A stretch of 60,000 nt of DNA, taken from Polytrichum commune. Lineage: Eukaryota; Streptophyta; Polytrichopsida; Polytrichales; Polytrichaceae. The position numbers were made by a program, and so were the translations under genes. Where the stretch lies: NCBI GenBank assembly GCA_950295325.1, contig OX485805.1:44294758-44354757 (forward strand), read 5' to 3'. Below, piece after piece: positions 36,801 through 48,873 of this stretch. Positions within the stretch are counted from its first letter, which is position 1. Each line of letters starts with the position of its first letter. The notes beneath the pieces are model-generated. The model made no database searches. It worked only from the letters and a program-made list of their open reading frames with translations, and was not told the DNA's origin.

Positions 36801-39800
36801 TCCCCTTTCGAGGATGGACACTATAGTGACACACATTGTCCACAATAGTCTCGAGAGGGATGATGTCCTCATCGCTGAGAAAAATCGGCTCCTGAAAGGC
36901 AAAGTTAGTATCAAGTGCAGGAACCTTTGGAACTTGCTTACCTTGCAAAACAGTGGGCCCTCCTCCCATGGATTCAATATGGGCGGCCGTTCCTTATGTA
37001 TGGACGGGAATTGAATCTTGATCTTGGGGACAAGACAATGTTGGAGAGCCTCTTGCATTGTCTCTGAGACTCACTTGTGTTGGAGGCAAGTAACAATGAG
37101 GTTGAGAAAGAGAAAATTGAGGATTATTTTCACAGTTGCAACCTACATCGGGTTGAGGCATTGGAAACAAGAGAGATGCGCGATCCTAAGACAATGACAA
37201 TGAAAATCATTTGAAGCATCTAATATAGGCGAACACTATGGTTGAACAAGGATAATAGTGAGACATGAAATAAATGAAGTCATAAAGTTGAAGCCAAATG
37301 ATCCCCACAATGAACAATATGTGTATGACCATAGGGATGAAATAGGTTGAAGGTTGTGTTTAAGCAATTTGCAGTACATTGGAGTTGTATTGCAAAGTGT
37401 TGAAACAATTTGGAAAGTGAAGATGTGATAGGCGAGGAAGTGGAAACCTATGAAACCACTAGAAGTATGGCCCAAGTTAGCCAATTGGTTGGGCAGTTTC
37501 CTATTGACCTACATGATCCTAATTTTATAAGGAAACAAAGAAATGAAAGATCTTATAAGGGTGTTCCTTAGATAATGGGGAACATAATGAAGGAGGAAGC
37601 ATGTGATTATAAATTAATTTATCTTTATTTACAAAAGATTTATGTACAAGTGACACTGTTTGTAAGTTGGATTTGAATAATCCGATTGAAAGCTAAAGCT
37701 TGTGATATACATGCGTGAGAAGATGATTATTCTTTGTGCAAAAGAGCGTCTTAAACTAGAGGAAACATAAGATCGAGTTGTGATAAAATTTCTAGTAGCA
37801 GGGAACTTGGATCTGTTGATGTTCCCCCATATTATGGACCAAATATCTCAAATGGAATTTAGTCAACCCAAGTGATGGACCAACATAAGAAATAAAAAAA
37901 AAGTGTAATGACAAAGAGAATTGAGGTGCTAAAAGACCACTTTCAAAATCCGACTCATGAGTGACATCCGTTGTTAGAGCAGTTGGTGATAACATTTATG
38001 TATCTTGGACAACTGTTTGTTGGAGTGCTTGAGGCAACACCGAGACTATTGTAATGTCTACATTGGACATCATTCATAACATCAAGTAGTAATATTACCG
38101 GGTATCCTTTGGGTCCGTGAGCGAGTATAAGGTATATGATATAAAGTGAACAAATTACTCTTAATTCTAGGTAAAAACTTAAACAAAGGTGAAATGCACA
38201 AATTTAGTGTCTTACACAAAGTGCAACTAATTAATAATTTTCTTTTGAAAATTTAGATTAAATTTAGATCAATACCGAAATATTTTTTTGAAAAGTAAAA
38301 TCACTTTTTTGACTTGTATTAAAATATATTTTTTGTTTTGTTTTGATTTTAACATAGTTTAGGTGTATACAATTATTTTTGTCCTTTTAGAATTGGTTTT
38401 GTCTTTGAAATATTTATAATAAATGATAAATAATGAAAGTAACTACCTAAAAAAAAAAAATAGGCTAAGTAAATTTTTGAATGTAATATTATCTTAGCTC
38501 TCAAAAAAATATCAAAGCGTCGTACATTGGTATAATGATCTTTTGAGAAGGTCAATCCAAGGGCGCTAAATAATGTTAAATTGTTCCACAAATCACAATC
38601 TGCTTTTGTATTTGAACTCCATAAGTATTCAACGCAAAGAACTAGGAATCCAACATTTGCTAGATATCTTGCTTATTGTGTTGGCAAATCCTCTCCAAAA
38701 GGGTTTAAAGGATATTGACATCCATAACGAATTGACCAAGTTATAGTGACAAAAAAACATGATGTGGTTGAGGTTGTGGTTGTGGTTGGACTTGAAACGT
38801 GGAGGGAACAACTTCATGAGTAATGTTGAAAGGCGTAGTCTTTTCTCATGAAGTGGCTTGAAGTGAAACACCATCTAAATCTCTGCTTGGAATTGATATC
38901 CTCCTCACTTCGACCTTGAATTCAATTTATGGCTTCTAAGCAGGGAGAAGATTGCATCGTTGGTGAGAATGAAATGTCTTGGTGGTGAAACTACAAGAGA
39001 GGCACCATTTGATTCAAACACCATTTTGGATTCAAAGTTGTCCTTCTCCTTGGCATCCGCATCTCCCTCAATGTTAATACCATTGTCTTCTTGCCTTCTT
39101 CTTCTATGTCTTAGTTTTTGGCAATGTCTTATTCCTCCTCACATTCTTTGTCCTCCTCCACCTCCACATCCTCTTCCTCACCTTTGCTATGTGGTGACAC
39201 AAGTTCCCACCTCTCGTGAAAGTCTATAGTATCTTCAATTCCGAGTTGTTCCTTTTCCATTTCTTCACCCAATTTCTATACCATGCTAGTAGGGTTGTTG
39301 ATCGGTTGGCATTTCATCATCCTCACCTGTTTCCTACGGATAAATGTGTGGGATTGAATGAGGTTCCTATGGATCAACAAGAACATAAGTACCAAAATTC
39401 GAACCTCAAGCAATAAATACTCAACGTAGTGATGAGCGGAACTTCAACATCTTCTTTAAATGCTTGGGCATCGTCATCCAAACTCTTGGAATATGGCAAG
39501 GTTGTCACAAAGATCACAAGGGTTGAGCCTTTTGGATTCCTCAACCATTGCCTGGAATGTAGTGGAGTGTTGTATGATGACATATTTGAGGATGTTGGCT
39601 TTGAACATATGGAGAATCAACAAGTTAATCACAAAATAGAAAACAAAAATGAGGAGAAGATTGCAAACAAGTTCCTACAGATCTACTGAAACTTACCAAG
39701 CCAACGGTGGAAGGCTTGAGTCATCCAAAAAAATTGACGATGATGTTATCTATCACACATCTTTCTACAAGAAAAGAGAGGTATCCCTGCGTGCAAAATT

Positions 39801-40530
39801 CTCCCTTGTATAGTTTGTATCCGAGCTCCGACCATCCCACCTTTTTGATAGTATATTGTGGCAAATATGGAGGGAAAAAAACATACATGAATTTTTTTGA
39901 GCTTTGTTTTTGTTGACAAAGAAAAGACATTCAAAGAGGGGAGGCCTTTGCACTTGCTCAATTATGGGTCCTCTAAAAAATCTTTAGCAACACAAGGCAA
40001 CTAGAGAGCATGGACAGTGATATATGTTTCCAGATGCCTTCAGATAACTGGCGCATGAAACTCAAATTTGCCTCTGGATTCTAAGAATTAGCAATGAGCA
40101 TCCACACGGGCACCATGGAAAGACCATGAAACCAATCAGGGTTGTTGATGCAACAAACAAGGTATTTTTCGGTCGTACTTTGCACCCTACCCCTATCCTT
40201 GGACCTCGAGAACTCGACAAAACTTGCAACAAACGTTGTGCTTATTATTCTCTAGATTTGTATTCAGGAGATTGCAACTATACTGTTGGATCATTTGCAA
40301 GGTTTCTTCGTGATTTAGAAACTCCATTGACTTCGACAACTCAGGTTTTTGATGGTGCCGGTCGGTCTCCTCTTTACAAAACAATATTGCATGGGAAAGA
40401 ACATGTGTGCAAGGATTGAAAGCCATTCCAAGTGATCCCATGCTTGTTGTGTTACTTCCATTCATTTTGTATGTTTTTTGTAATTTTTGGATGGACAACA
40501 AATGCAGATTTTTTTAAGTTTTTTGATCCC
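33101..40530. other. Long repeat-like stretch without an assignable gene
   Basis: No gene could be supported. The longest open frame, 34662-35129 plus (155 codons), has no motif I recognise and lies in mixed-strand open frames, so I leave it unassigned. The block 36480-37060 is GC-richer, and the minus-strand stretch 39200-38920 reads acidic then FILTNDAIFSLLRSHKLNS; both look like scraps of old genes or elements. Low-complexity sites lie at 33811-33854 and 33965-33978. Confidence 0.35.
33811..33854. repeat. TG microsatellite running into a G tract
   Basis: About 14 TG units are followed directly by about 17 G. Another run of about 14 G lies at 33965-33978. Long G tracts are prone to length errors in assemblies. 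Confidence 0.95.
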
Positions 40531-40535
40531 CCATG

Positions 40536-41300
40536 TTGAGCCAACGCTTGTGAAGGCCGTGCCATTTAGCGTCGGGTGGGCTCGGTCGGCCACGCCGCCT
40601 CACCCATATAAGCCTCTAGGACTTTGGGTAGGGCTCCTACCTCACCACCAAGTAACCTTTTGTCTCTCTCCCAAGGATTGGAGCCAAGTAAACATTTTTC
40701 CTTAGCCGCTGGGACTAGAAGACCCTAGTAGCCTCAAACCACCATAACTTCTTTGCATGATCCTTATTGCTATCAAACGACCACTCTATCAACATATAAT
40801 CTTTGTGTAGATGCCGATGGACCCCTCATCTGCTTCATTCAAGCAAGTATTAAGGAAGTTATGGTTGTTCAAACCTAGGCAGTTCCGGGCGCCACTCCCA
40901 GGTCATTATTGTCCTAGGGCGATGTCCCTAGGTAGCGCCCCACTCAAATTGCCATATCTTCTAACTCACACCTCCGATTGAGGTGTTCTTGAGCATTCTA
41001 GAATCCGGATGCCATAAGTTATGCATAGCTCATGGCCTTATCCTCATGACTCCTAGTTTTTGTGGGTGGGAGACGTTCTTAACGCCCGGGGCTTTCACCC
41101 ACACTAGGATCGCTTGTGCCCTCTCACCTATGGTGCCACAAGTTTCGGGTGCCACTCTGGGATCCCCCTTGTACCCATGGTATTTCGGGCACCCTCATGA
41201 GAAGGTGCGCGACATCATGCCAGTTCAGACACAAGTAACTTCCAATCGTGTTCCCATGGGAGGAATATGGGACATATCCCTTAAATCTCCTGGGTGACAA
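40536..41300 (+). repeat. Repeat family L, copy 1
   Basis: GC-richer block matching the reverse complement of 45190-45890 over its whole length. Shared phrases in order include GCCAACGC, TATAAGCCTCTAG or CATAAGCCTCTAG with ACTTTGGGTA, GAGCATTCTAGAAT, CTCATGGCCTTATCCT, ATGACTCCTAGT and CCCATGGTATT. Copy 1 carries an extra block near 40880-40940. CATATAAGCC near 40608 could be a TATA box. A solo LTR is one possible identity, but clear TG..CA ends and a target duplication were not found. Confidence 0.75.
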
Positions 41301-41759
41301 TGTTATAGATAAGAACTTTGTATGTCCCATGATAAAGAAGAATCATCATGGGACAAACCATAATGAGATGTGTTAAATATGAGAATTTATTTCATCTCAC
41401 AATTGTCGTGGATGACATATCTTTCACAATTATAGTCAACAATTCATTTTTTATTTAAATGACACATGACATGGAAAGATGATAACACTGGTTTTCTTTC
41501 TAGCTAATGCGTTTTTGACTCGCAATTCATTTTTCTAAATCTCGATAAACCTTTGTCTTGAATTGCTTGTCCATGACAAATTGTGCCACTGTCAATTTAT
41601 CCAATTACGAGAGTTATTCAATGCCCTATAAAACAAATGTACCATCATATTCAATATATGTAATGTTGGAATCTTCAAAAATTTGTGTCTTTAAAATTAA
41701 ACATATTACCCAACATATAAAATATGCATGTTTTAACATATAAGTTAAGTACTTCATAA

Positions 41760-43580
41760 CATCAAAATAATTTGCACAAAATAAACATATTAAAAAAAAC
41801 CACTTTGCCAAAGATTATTGCTCCTTCAATGGCCAGTATGAGGGTTTCATCACACTCTACATCAGAAGTGCTAAGTCTCATGTGTGATCTTTTTGTTTGC
41901 ATGCCACAATCAATCTTTTCTCTCCTAGGATTTAATTCCATTTCAGAAGGATTTGAAGTCAAATACATTGTTAACTTCACAACCTGAAATTCAACAAATC
42001 AATATGTATTTAATTACTCATTATGTTTGTAATATTATCTGCATTAATGCATTATCTCTTAAACACATCAAAACCCTTTTTAAAGGTTTTTTCCAAAAAA
42101 AGTTCGGATTTGAAAAAAATACTTGTAAAGAAGGCTCTTCAAATGTTGACACATAATATGGTGCAGGGGTCATGCGGCAACAAGTTGCAAGTATTTCAAT
42201 TAGTAGCATATGTATGTATTTTTATATTTTTATAAATATATAGATATATGATATAAACTCACAACATTTAGCTAACATACATATTTTAATTATAATTTCA
42301 TAATATTACTTCAAAAAAATTCAGAATTGATTATTCAAAGCACAACACAACAAAGTTATGAAGAATAATACCTCTTGAATAGTGCCAATTTTTTTATTTA
42401 AAAAATTGAATTGTTGACCACTTGGAAGAAGCAAAAAATCTAAATTTGGAATTTTTTTTCCAAAACTTTCACCTTCCAAGACCTTGTAAGGGCTAATTTT
42501 CACCAAATCTAATTGTGTACCGTATCAACATAGTTGCGCAACCTCATCAACAATGCAAGCCAGACCACTAATAATATTCTCAGAAGGAAAACACATTTTA
42601 TCTTGAACACTCGATTTTGTTGTAGTTGTGGCTATTGTAAAGCCCCAGGGATCAAATTTATACTGAGATTCCTGAGTGCATAAAGCAATGGTTGTTTTAG
42701 GAATCACTTGAGGAAGAAGCAATGATTTTCACTTCTTTCTTAAGGTGATTGGACCATCAACATTGTCATTTTCCATTCTAGTTATCTCTCTCGAAATATT
42801 ATTTCCAGTCACATAGTGTTTTTTTCTTCTAAAAACCACTCAAAAATATCTTCTACCTGCCAGGTTTCCATAGAATCTTTGTTATTGAATAATAAAGCAC
42901 CAATCTCTTTATACATAATCATAATATAAGCTAACAATGCCTCCTTATTCTCTTTGTCATGTCGATACTTCGTTGTGTAGATACATTAAATTTTTTGGAT
43001 CGGTCTTGTTAATAAACCATGAACCAATCATCACGAGATTATGATTGTGACACCGCAATGGTAGTGGATGGAATCTATTCAAATATTTATGATTGTAAAG
43101 ATAATTTGGCCCGAACATAACTATATACTTAGGTTTATTTTTGAACACTCTATCATATGTCACCCCTGGATTGACCATAGCGGTTACACCAATGAACGGA
43201 AAAGTTGAACTCCACAAAAAATTGCAACTACAGGAAACGCACGAAGGCTTGGAGCATGTTGTACACTCACAATTTTCACATCATGGCGAATTGATGCAAC
43301 TATAACACTTGGAACAATTGTTGGCATAAGAATCACCTGATCTTGCTTTTGCGAATTCTGACCGTTTGCTACATTGTCCACAAACTCTTGAAATTGCCTT
43401 AGATGTTTCGATTGCCAAGCATGCAATAGTCTTTTCGTTTCATTTTCAACAACTCATGTCCATCAACGCACCAATCTTTCAATATCTTGTTGTAGAGATC
43501 AATTTCCAATATTATCTTTGTATGCTTGACAACATCTTTTGTAGACCATGCCACCACTTCAACCATCTTGATTTGTGACG
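41760..43580 (-). pseudogene. Unrecognised multi-exon-like gene remnant
   Basis: Several minus-strand stretches look coding. They include WSTKDVVKHTKIILEIDLYN (about 43550-43490), PKYIVMFGPNYLYNHKYLNR (about 43120-43060) and, in a shifted frame, ALLAYIMIMYKEIGALLFNN (about 42940-42880), which is followed by METWQ and a possible CAG|GTAGAA donor. Further on are PSENIISGLACIVDEVAQL (about 42585-42530), PNLDFLLLPSGQQFNFLNKK (about 42450-42395) and MELNPRREKIDCGMQTKRSH (about 41940-41885), the last in an exon-like piece starting at 41983 after a TTTCAG acceptor. The frame break at about 42960 suggests a pseudogene or captured gene. I do not recognise the family. Confidence 0.35.
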
Positions 43581-44999
43581 TCATTTATCTACTCAAGCGC
43601 TTCAACCTCTTACCAAAAAAACTAAAATAGTTATAAACATGTATCATATTCCAATAAGTAACTCATAGGCATCATAATACAATACAATGCACATACGTCA
43701 AGCAAGGATCACTTTAAATTTCAGAATATGAAGATAAAAAATATTGAGTTCGGCACAACTTACATCTAGCTACATGCCATTTGTTCAAGCTCAGACAATA
43801 GAGACGTCCAAACCAATTGAGCTACAACACTATAACTTGATAAGCTGAAAGTTGGACTTGTTGAAGAAAAATCTAAAACTTAGCACTTTTGCAAATTTAA
43901 CAACAAACTTTGATTCTTGTAGCCCCCAGAAAGGGGCCCAAGGATTTAATAATTGCTCAAAATTGCCTACCTTTTGAAAATGATGAAAGATTGATAAAAG
44001 AATGATCTTTTATTTCAAATTGTTTTGTGAAGGAACGTCTTTGTCCCATTTTTGCCTGATGGAACTTCTAACAAACTGCTCCGTAGGTTCAATAACATAT
44101 TATTTTCATACAATGAAATGTTATTCCCATCAACATTGATAATCAGAAGACCAATCAGTCTGAGATACTCTGAATATCCAATGTTGTTAAGAAGTTAAAT
44201 TAGTCAAAACAGATGGATATCATCATATTCATCTTCTAGAAGCTCTAACTTAAATTTGGGCTTAAAGTAGTGGCAATTTCTAATTAGTATCTGGCCCCAA
44301 GGTGCTCTGAGGCAGGTCAAAGTGTCGTCAATTCAAAGCAAATCTTTGTCATTTTGCACTTTCTTGAGGATAGGCCTTCTTTTGCATATCTTCACCCAAT
44401 GCATTGTCTCCCACTTCCCACTGTAACCTATTACACAAATTGTTTGAAGAATTACCACCCATGGTAGACTACTCTGCGAGGCATATTCACATGATCATCC
44501 AAGGTTCTACATGTAAATCTTAAACTTTGGCCTTGATATTCTCTAATAATGACAAAGTACTTTTAAAACTGTTGAGCTACGCACGAGTGTTGGAATTTGT
44601 AGAGTTGTCTACATAAGCTTATTAAAAGCCTTCCAAAATGTCTCAACAGATTGACCTTGCACATTTTAAATTAGAATTAACATTTACATCATTGGTAGGA
44701 TATTCAAAGGAAAAGAAGGCTTTGTGTTGGCCTGATTGAGATCCATTACAAAAGATTGCCACTCCTAAAAAAAAGATTATGTCTACCCCCCTCAAAACAT
44801 GTTCAAGCAATTAAGCTACAACACTATAACTTGATGAGCTGCAAGTCAGCCTTGCTGAAGACAAGTCTAAAACTCAATACTGTTACTAATGTAGCAATAG
44901 ACTTTGATTCTTGAAACCCCCAGAAAGGGACCCAAGGATTGGATAACTCTTGAAGTCTAAAGCAAAAAAAAACTTTAAAAACTAACTAAGTTTAAAGCA
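43581..44999. repeat. Direct repeats around 43820-43965 and 44815-44960
   Basis: GCTACAACACTATAACTTGA, a block with TCTAAAACT, CTTTGATTCTTG, then CCCCCAGAAAGGG and CCCAAGGATT occur in the same order in both places about 1 kb apart. No gene is visible in or between them. Confidence 0.6.
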
Positions 45000-45008
45000 A
45001 AAAAACTT

Positions 45009-46575
45009 CTAAGAGCCAATATGCTTCCAACATAACACAACCCTAGATCTATTCCAAAATCACCGAATCTCACAAGATTTAATTATAAGGAAGACATCCA
45101 CGATGAATCCGTGATGATGATGCCCTAAAATTATGCCTTGCTGCTACAAAGCTACTATTGGACCTCGTTCCGCCCCCAATCGGCACCAAATTGAGCGGCC
45201 ACGTGGTCATTGGGAGTGGTGTCGCAAGGCAGGTAAGTGGATGGTTGTCATGCACCTCTCCATGAGGAGTGCCCGCAATACCATGGGCACAATGGGGATC
45301 CCGGAATGACACCTAGGACTTATGGCGCCATTGGTGAGAGGACCCAAGTGATCATAGTCTGGATGAGGGCCCCGGACGTTGAGAACGCCTCCCACTCACG
45401 GAGACTAGGAGTCATAAGGATAAGGCCATGAGCATTGGGTAGCTTATGACATCCAAATTCTAGAATGCTCAAGAACTCCCCAATCAGAGGTGTGAGCTAC
45501 GTGATATGACAATCTGAGTGGGACGTTGTATAGGGATAACAATCATAAATCCCACAACATTTGCTTGAATGGAGCAAGTAAGGAGTTTATCTACATCTAC
45601 GTGAAGAGTGAGTGTTGATGGACTGATCATTTGAGAGAATCAAAGATTGGACGATAGAATTATGGAGGTTTGAAGATGCTAGGGGGCTCTAGCCCCAATG
45701 GTTAGGAAAGAATGTCTACCTAGTCCCAACTTTTAGGAGAGGGACAAAATTTTACTTAATGGTAGGATAGTGGCCTTACCCAAAGTTCTAGAGGCTTATG
45801 TGGGGAGGTGGCGTTGCCGGCTGACCCCACTCACTGCAGAACAACACGGCCTCTACGGGCGTTGGCCTAACGTGAGGGACATAGTTGCCAAGTATACTTC
45901 GGGTTGTTATCACGTTGCTCTGGCAACGTGATGATCAACTCAAGATTGGACTTCCGTGAATAAAAGTCCACATCTAATCATTGGCTACCTATTAAGGGAA
46001 GAGTCCCGAATGCATGTGTAGGAGGCTTTGGTAACCAAACTATGAGCTTGGATGTTGATATGGGGAGCTAACTATGTACATGTATGGAATGTGCAAGATT
46101 AGCGCTTGTGGCACTTGCTAGAGTTGCAAAACAACGAAGATAAATTAAGGAGAGCTAGCAAGGATTGCGACAATGATAATGGTGGTGAGCGAGACCGCGC
46201 TGCCTTTGACGATGGTGGTTGATGATGATGTGTGATGTCGGGACGCACGGACTATGGCCAAAATCTATCGGGGGGGGGGGGGGTACCAAGGACGTAAGTC
46301 AGATACTGAAGCGCTTATGTCCCCACACAAACACATGCACCAACAACGTAAAACTGCATCGAACGAACAAATCAACGCATAACCTACTATGGCAACTTGC
46401 CAAGCTCCGCCAACTTAAAGAAGACCCAAATCCTCATTAACGACTACTACGTTGAAAACAGAAAAATTGCGAGGAGCCAGAATGCTTCCAGCATAATGCA
46501 AGCTTAGATCTAATCCAAAATCACTGAAGCTCAAGGTTGCAAGGAAGGCATCCGCGATGAGTATGCGATGACGAT
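45009..46575. repeat. GC-richer block bounded by direct repeats of about 115 bp
   Basis: 45009-45125 and 46463-46575 share GAGCCA, ATGCTTCCA, TAGATCTA, TCCAAAATCAC, AAGGAAG and CATCC in the same order and orientation. Between them lies repeat family L copy 2 (45190-45890) plus about 500 bases of GC-richer unassigned DNA with a G tract at 46270-46283. Paired direct ends could be LTR remnants of a small retroelement, but primer-binding and polypurine sites were not found. Confidence 0.5.
45190..45890 (-). repeat. Repeat family L, copy 2 (inverted relative to copy 1)
   Basis: The reverse complement of this segment aligns with 40536-41300, lacking the extra block of copy 1. The two copies lie about 3.9 kb apart in opposite orientation and have diverged by many substitutions. 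Confidence 0.75.
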
Positions 46576-47324
46576 GCTCTGGAAGTGTCACACATCACAT
46601 GCTATTATTGCACATTATGTCTTTTGCATTCATTATTAGACATTCATTTAGTGAGCTATACATTTATAATATAAAAAATTGATTTGATATGTCATACATT
46701 TATGTTGTTGTGATTATTTCATTATACACATGTCCAATTATCTCATCGTACATGATATCCAATTGTCCCATTCTACACAATACTCAATTGTCCCTTCTTC
46801 AAGTTGTTCAATTTTCAATAAAGTCCCTATATGTATATTTCAATATTTCTATGACATTTCCATTTGAAAAAAAATTCCCAAGTAGCATTTTTCCATCATC
46901 CATACAAAATGTCTCATCTACACAATTGAACAGATCCATTGTCAATCAAAGAACATGAGCAAAATTTCCATTAATTCTACGTTCTTTTCCAAGCTTTATG
47001 AACCACAGGACATGAAGGGGAAATTTAGGAAAAAAAATCATTGGAACACAATTGAAAGTTCCATGTGAGACACTCCATTTATCCAAACTTGTGAGCTTTG
47101 AGAGAACCATGAAGCTCACTCACATTATGTGGGCCTTAAAAACCATCAATTTGCGTTGTCATTTCGCCCTACCAATGATGTATTCACTATACACTTCATG
47201 ATCCTTTGGCCACAAGATCAAATTATTCATCATTTGATTTGGGTATGTCGCACTTTAACACCTATCAATTTGGAAACAATTGGAGTATATACGCCTCGCA
47301 TTCAGGTGGAATGGTTTGTTCCCA
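46576..47324. other. No gene seen
   Basis: AT-rich sequence with no supported gene. A short part near 47100-47140 weakly recalls repeat R1. Confidence 0.35.
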
Positions 47325-47467
47325 CTTAGTAAGTGCACTTGAATAGCAAGTGTCATGAGGTGACACAAGGATGAAGTTGTTGATCATTAGCATAACCACA
47401 CATACGCCTCAAAATAGGGTTAGTGACATTATTACGCATGTGAAACCAAATACCATAAACGGTGTAG
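47325..47467. mobile_element. Inverted-repeat element family M, copy C (right end only)
   Basis: It contains CAAGTGTCATGAGGTGACAC, GAAGTTGTTG, AATAGGGTTAGTGACATTAT and the terminus CCAAATACCATAAACGGTGT, matching the right 140 bases of copy B at 54790-55328. Confidence 0.75.
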
Positions 47468-48210
47468 TTCTCTTCCACTAGAAAGTTATCATAAAATCCG
47501 TGAATGTAAATTTAGATTTGCCATCATAGTACATCATAAAACCATGTGATCCCCCCAGATAACTGAACGATGCGAAAAACACACAAACACACACACACAC
47601 CCCTGTATGAGTAATTCAAAAAGCCAACTACATCAATTCACGAAGTTGCGCCACTTACCAGTCTATCCAGATTCTTGCATGGTGAATGAGAATTTACTGT
47701 CGGCGAAAGAGGAGCGAGAATCAAGACACAGACGGTCGCTTTCTAGCGGTCCAAGCATCCTTATAAGAAAAGCTGCGCTAAAGAAAGCTCAACGCCTTCC
47801 GCCTTTAGAAGTTCAGTGTTTTCCCCAAATCGTTGCAGAAGCGGAAACACGAATCGCGATTCACGATACCGTTGCTCCATGACCTGGATGGAAGTAGAGA
47901 AGCAACACACTTTGCTCCGATCACCTGGAGCAGCGGCTGTATCGGATTCTGGTCTACAGACAGACGTTCACACACATACAAACACATACACACCCAGTTT
48001 GCAGCTGGTGGGCTACCATGGACAGGCTCGGGGAATCCAGTTTTGAGGAGCCTCGCCGACATTGCTACTGATGTAGATTTGTCGAAATCGAGTGTTTCAG
48101 GACCGGGACTCGGAAGAAGGAGCTCCAACGACACGTTACGTCCATTAGGGTTTTGCAAGAAGTTCGGTATCAAGCTGAGATCGGCGACGATAAGGGACAT
48201 ACCACCGAGG

Positions 48211-48873
48211 ATGGCCATGGCACCAACTACAGGAGAAGCTGCCGGGGAGTGTCCGCAGGATGGTAACCCGGGCGAAGTTGAGAATGACCGGAGCATCCGA
48301 AACCCTAATCCAATTGGAGCAGACCCCCGTGCAGACGCTGTCTGCGTTGCAGTTGCTGTTGCAGGGCGAAAGAGGAAAAATCATCACAGGATACTGGATC
48401 CAAGATGGAGCAGATCGAAGAAAGCCATGACTGTCCCGAAGTCTTGCCAGGTTGATGAACTCGATGTGGCAGACACTCATCGACGAACAACGGTGAAGTT
48501 TGGATTGGCTGCACGACCGAAGAGTGTGAAACACATCGCTCCACGCAGAATGAAGAAAGTACCTGTCACCCTAGTGGAAGAGTACTTACATCTGCAGCTG
48601 CAGGAAGGTCAACGCTCTGTTGACGAGGCTGAGTACAACGATCCAGCTCCCGAGGTTGCAATTGCTGCGGTCGTGGCAGAAATTTGTGGACCAATCGCTC
48701 ATGCACTGCCGGATGACCCTATGAATGGGGAAGAGGTACATGACCCGATCGAGTACGAGGAGGGCTTTATTACTTGGGAAAATGTAAACCTGCCGGATGT
48801 ACATCGCAAGAGCTCCGCCCTCTACAGGCCTCCACCTGTAATTGGAGATGCACCTGAATCACCTCGAAATTAA
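48211..48873 (+). CDS. Hypothetical basic protein, 220 residues, GC-richer frame
   Basis: From ATG 48211 an open frame of 220 codons ends in TAA at 48871. The frame stays open upstream to about 47833, so the real protein may be longer through an earlier exon. The predicted protein has an Ala/Gly/Pro-rich start, a basic cluster GRKRKNHHR (about residues 52-60), a second basic stretch APRRMKK, and an acidic C-terminal part with GEEVHDPIEYEEGF. Basic clusters suggest a nuclear protein, but this is inference. There is no signal peptide, membrane segment or known domain. Base composition is much GC-richer than the surroundings, which supports a real or recently added coding sequence. The alternative is a captured fragment inside a repeat. 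Confidence 0.5.
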   Translation: MAMAPTTGEAAGECPQDGNPGEVENDRSIRNPNPIGADPRADAVCVAVAVAGRKRKNHHRILDPRWSRSKKAMTVPKSCQVDELDVADTHRRTTVKFGLAARPKSVKHIAPRRMKKVPVTLVEEYLHLQLQEGQRSVDEAEYNDPAPEVAIAAVVAEICGPIAHALPDDPMNGEEVHDPIEYEEGFITWENVNLPDVHRKSSALYRPPPVIGDAPESPRN

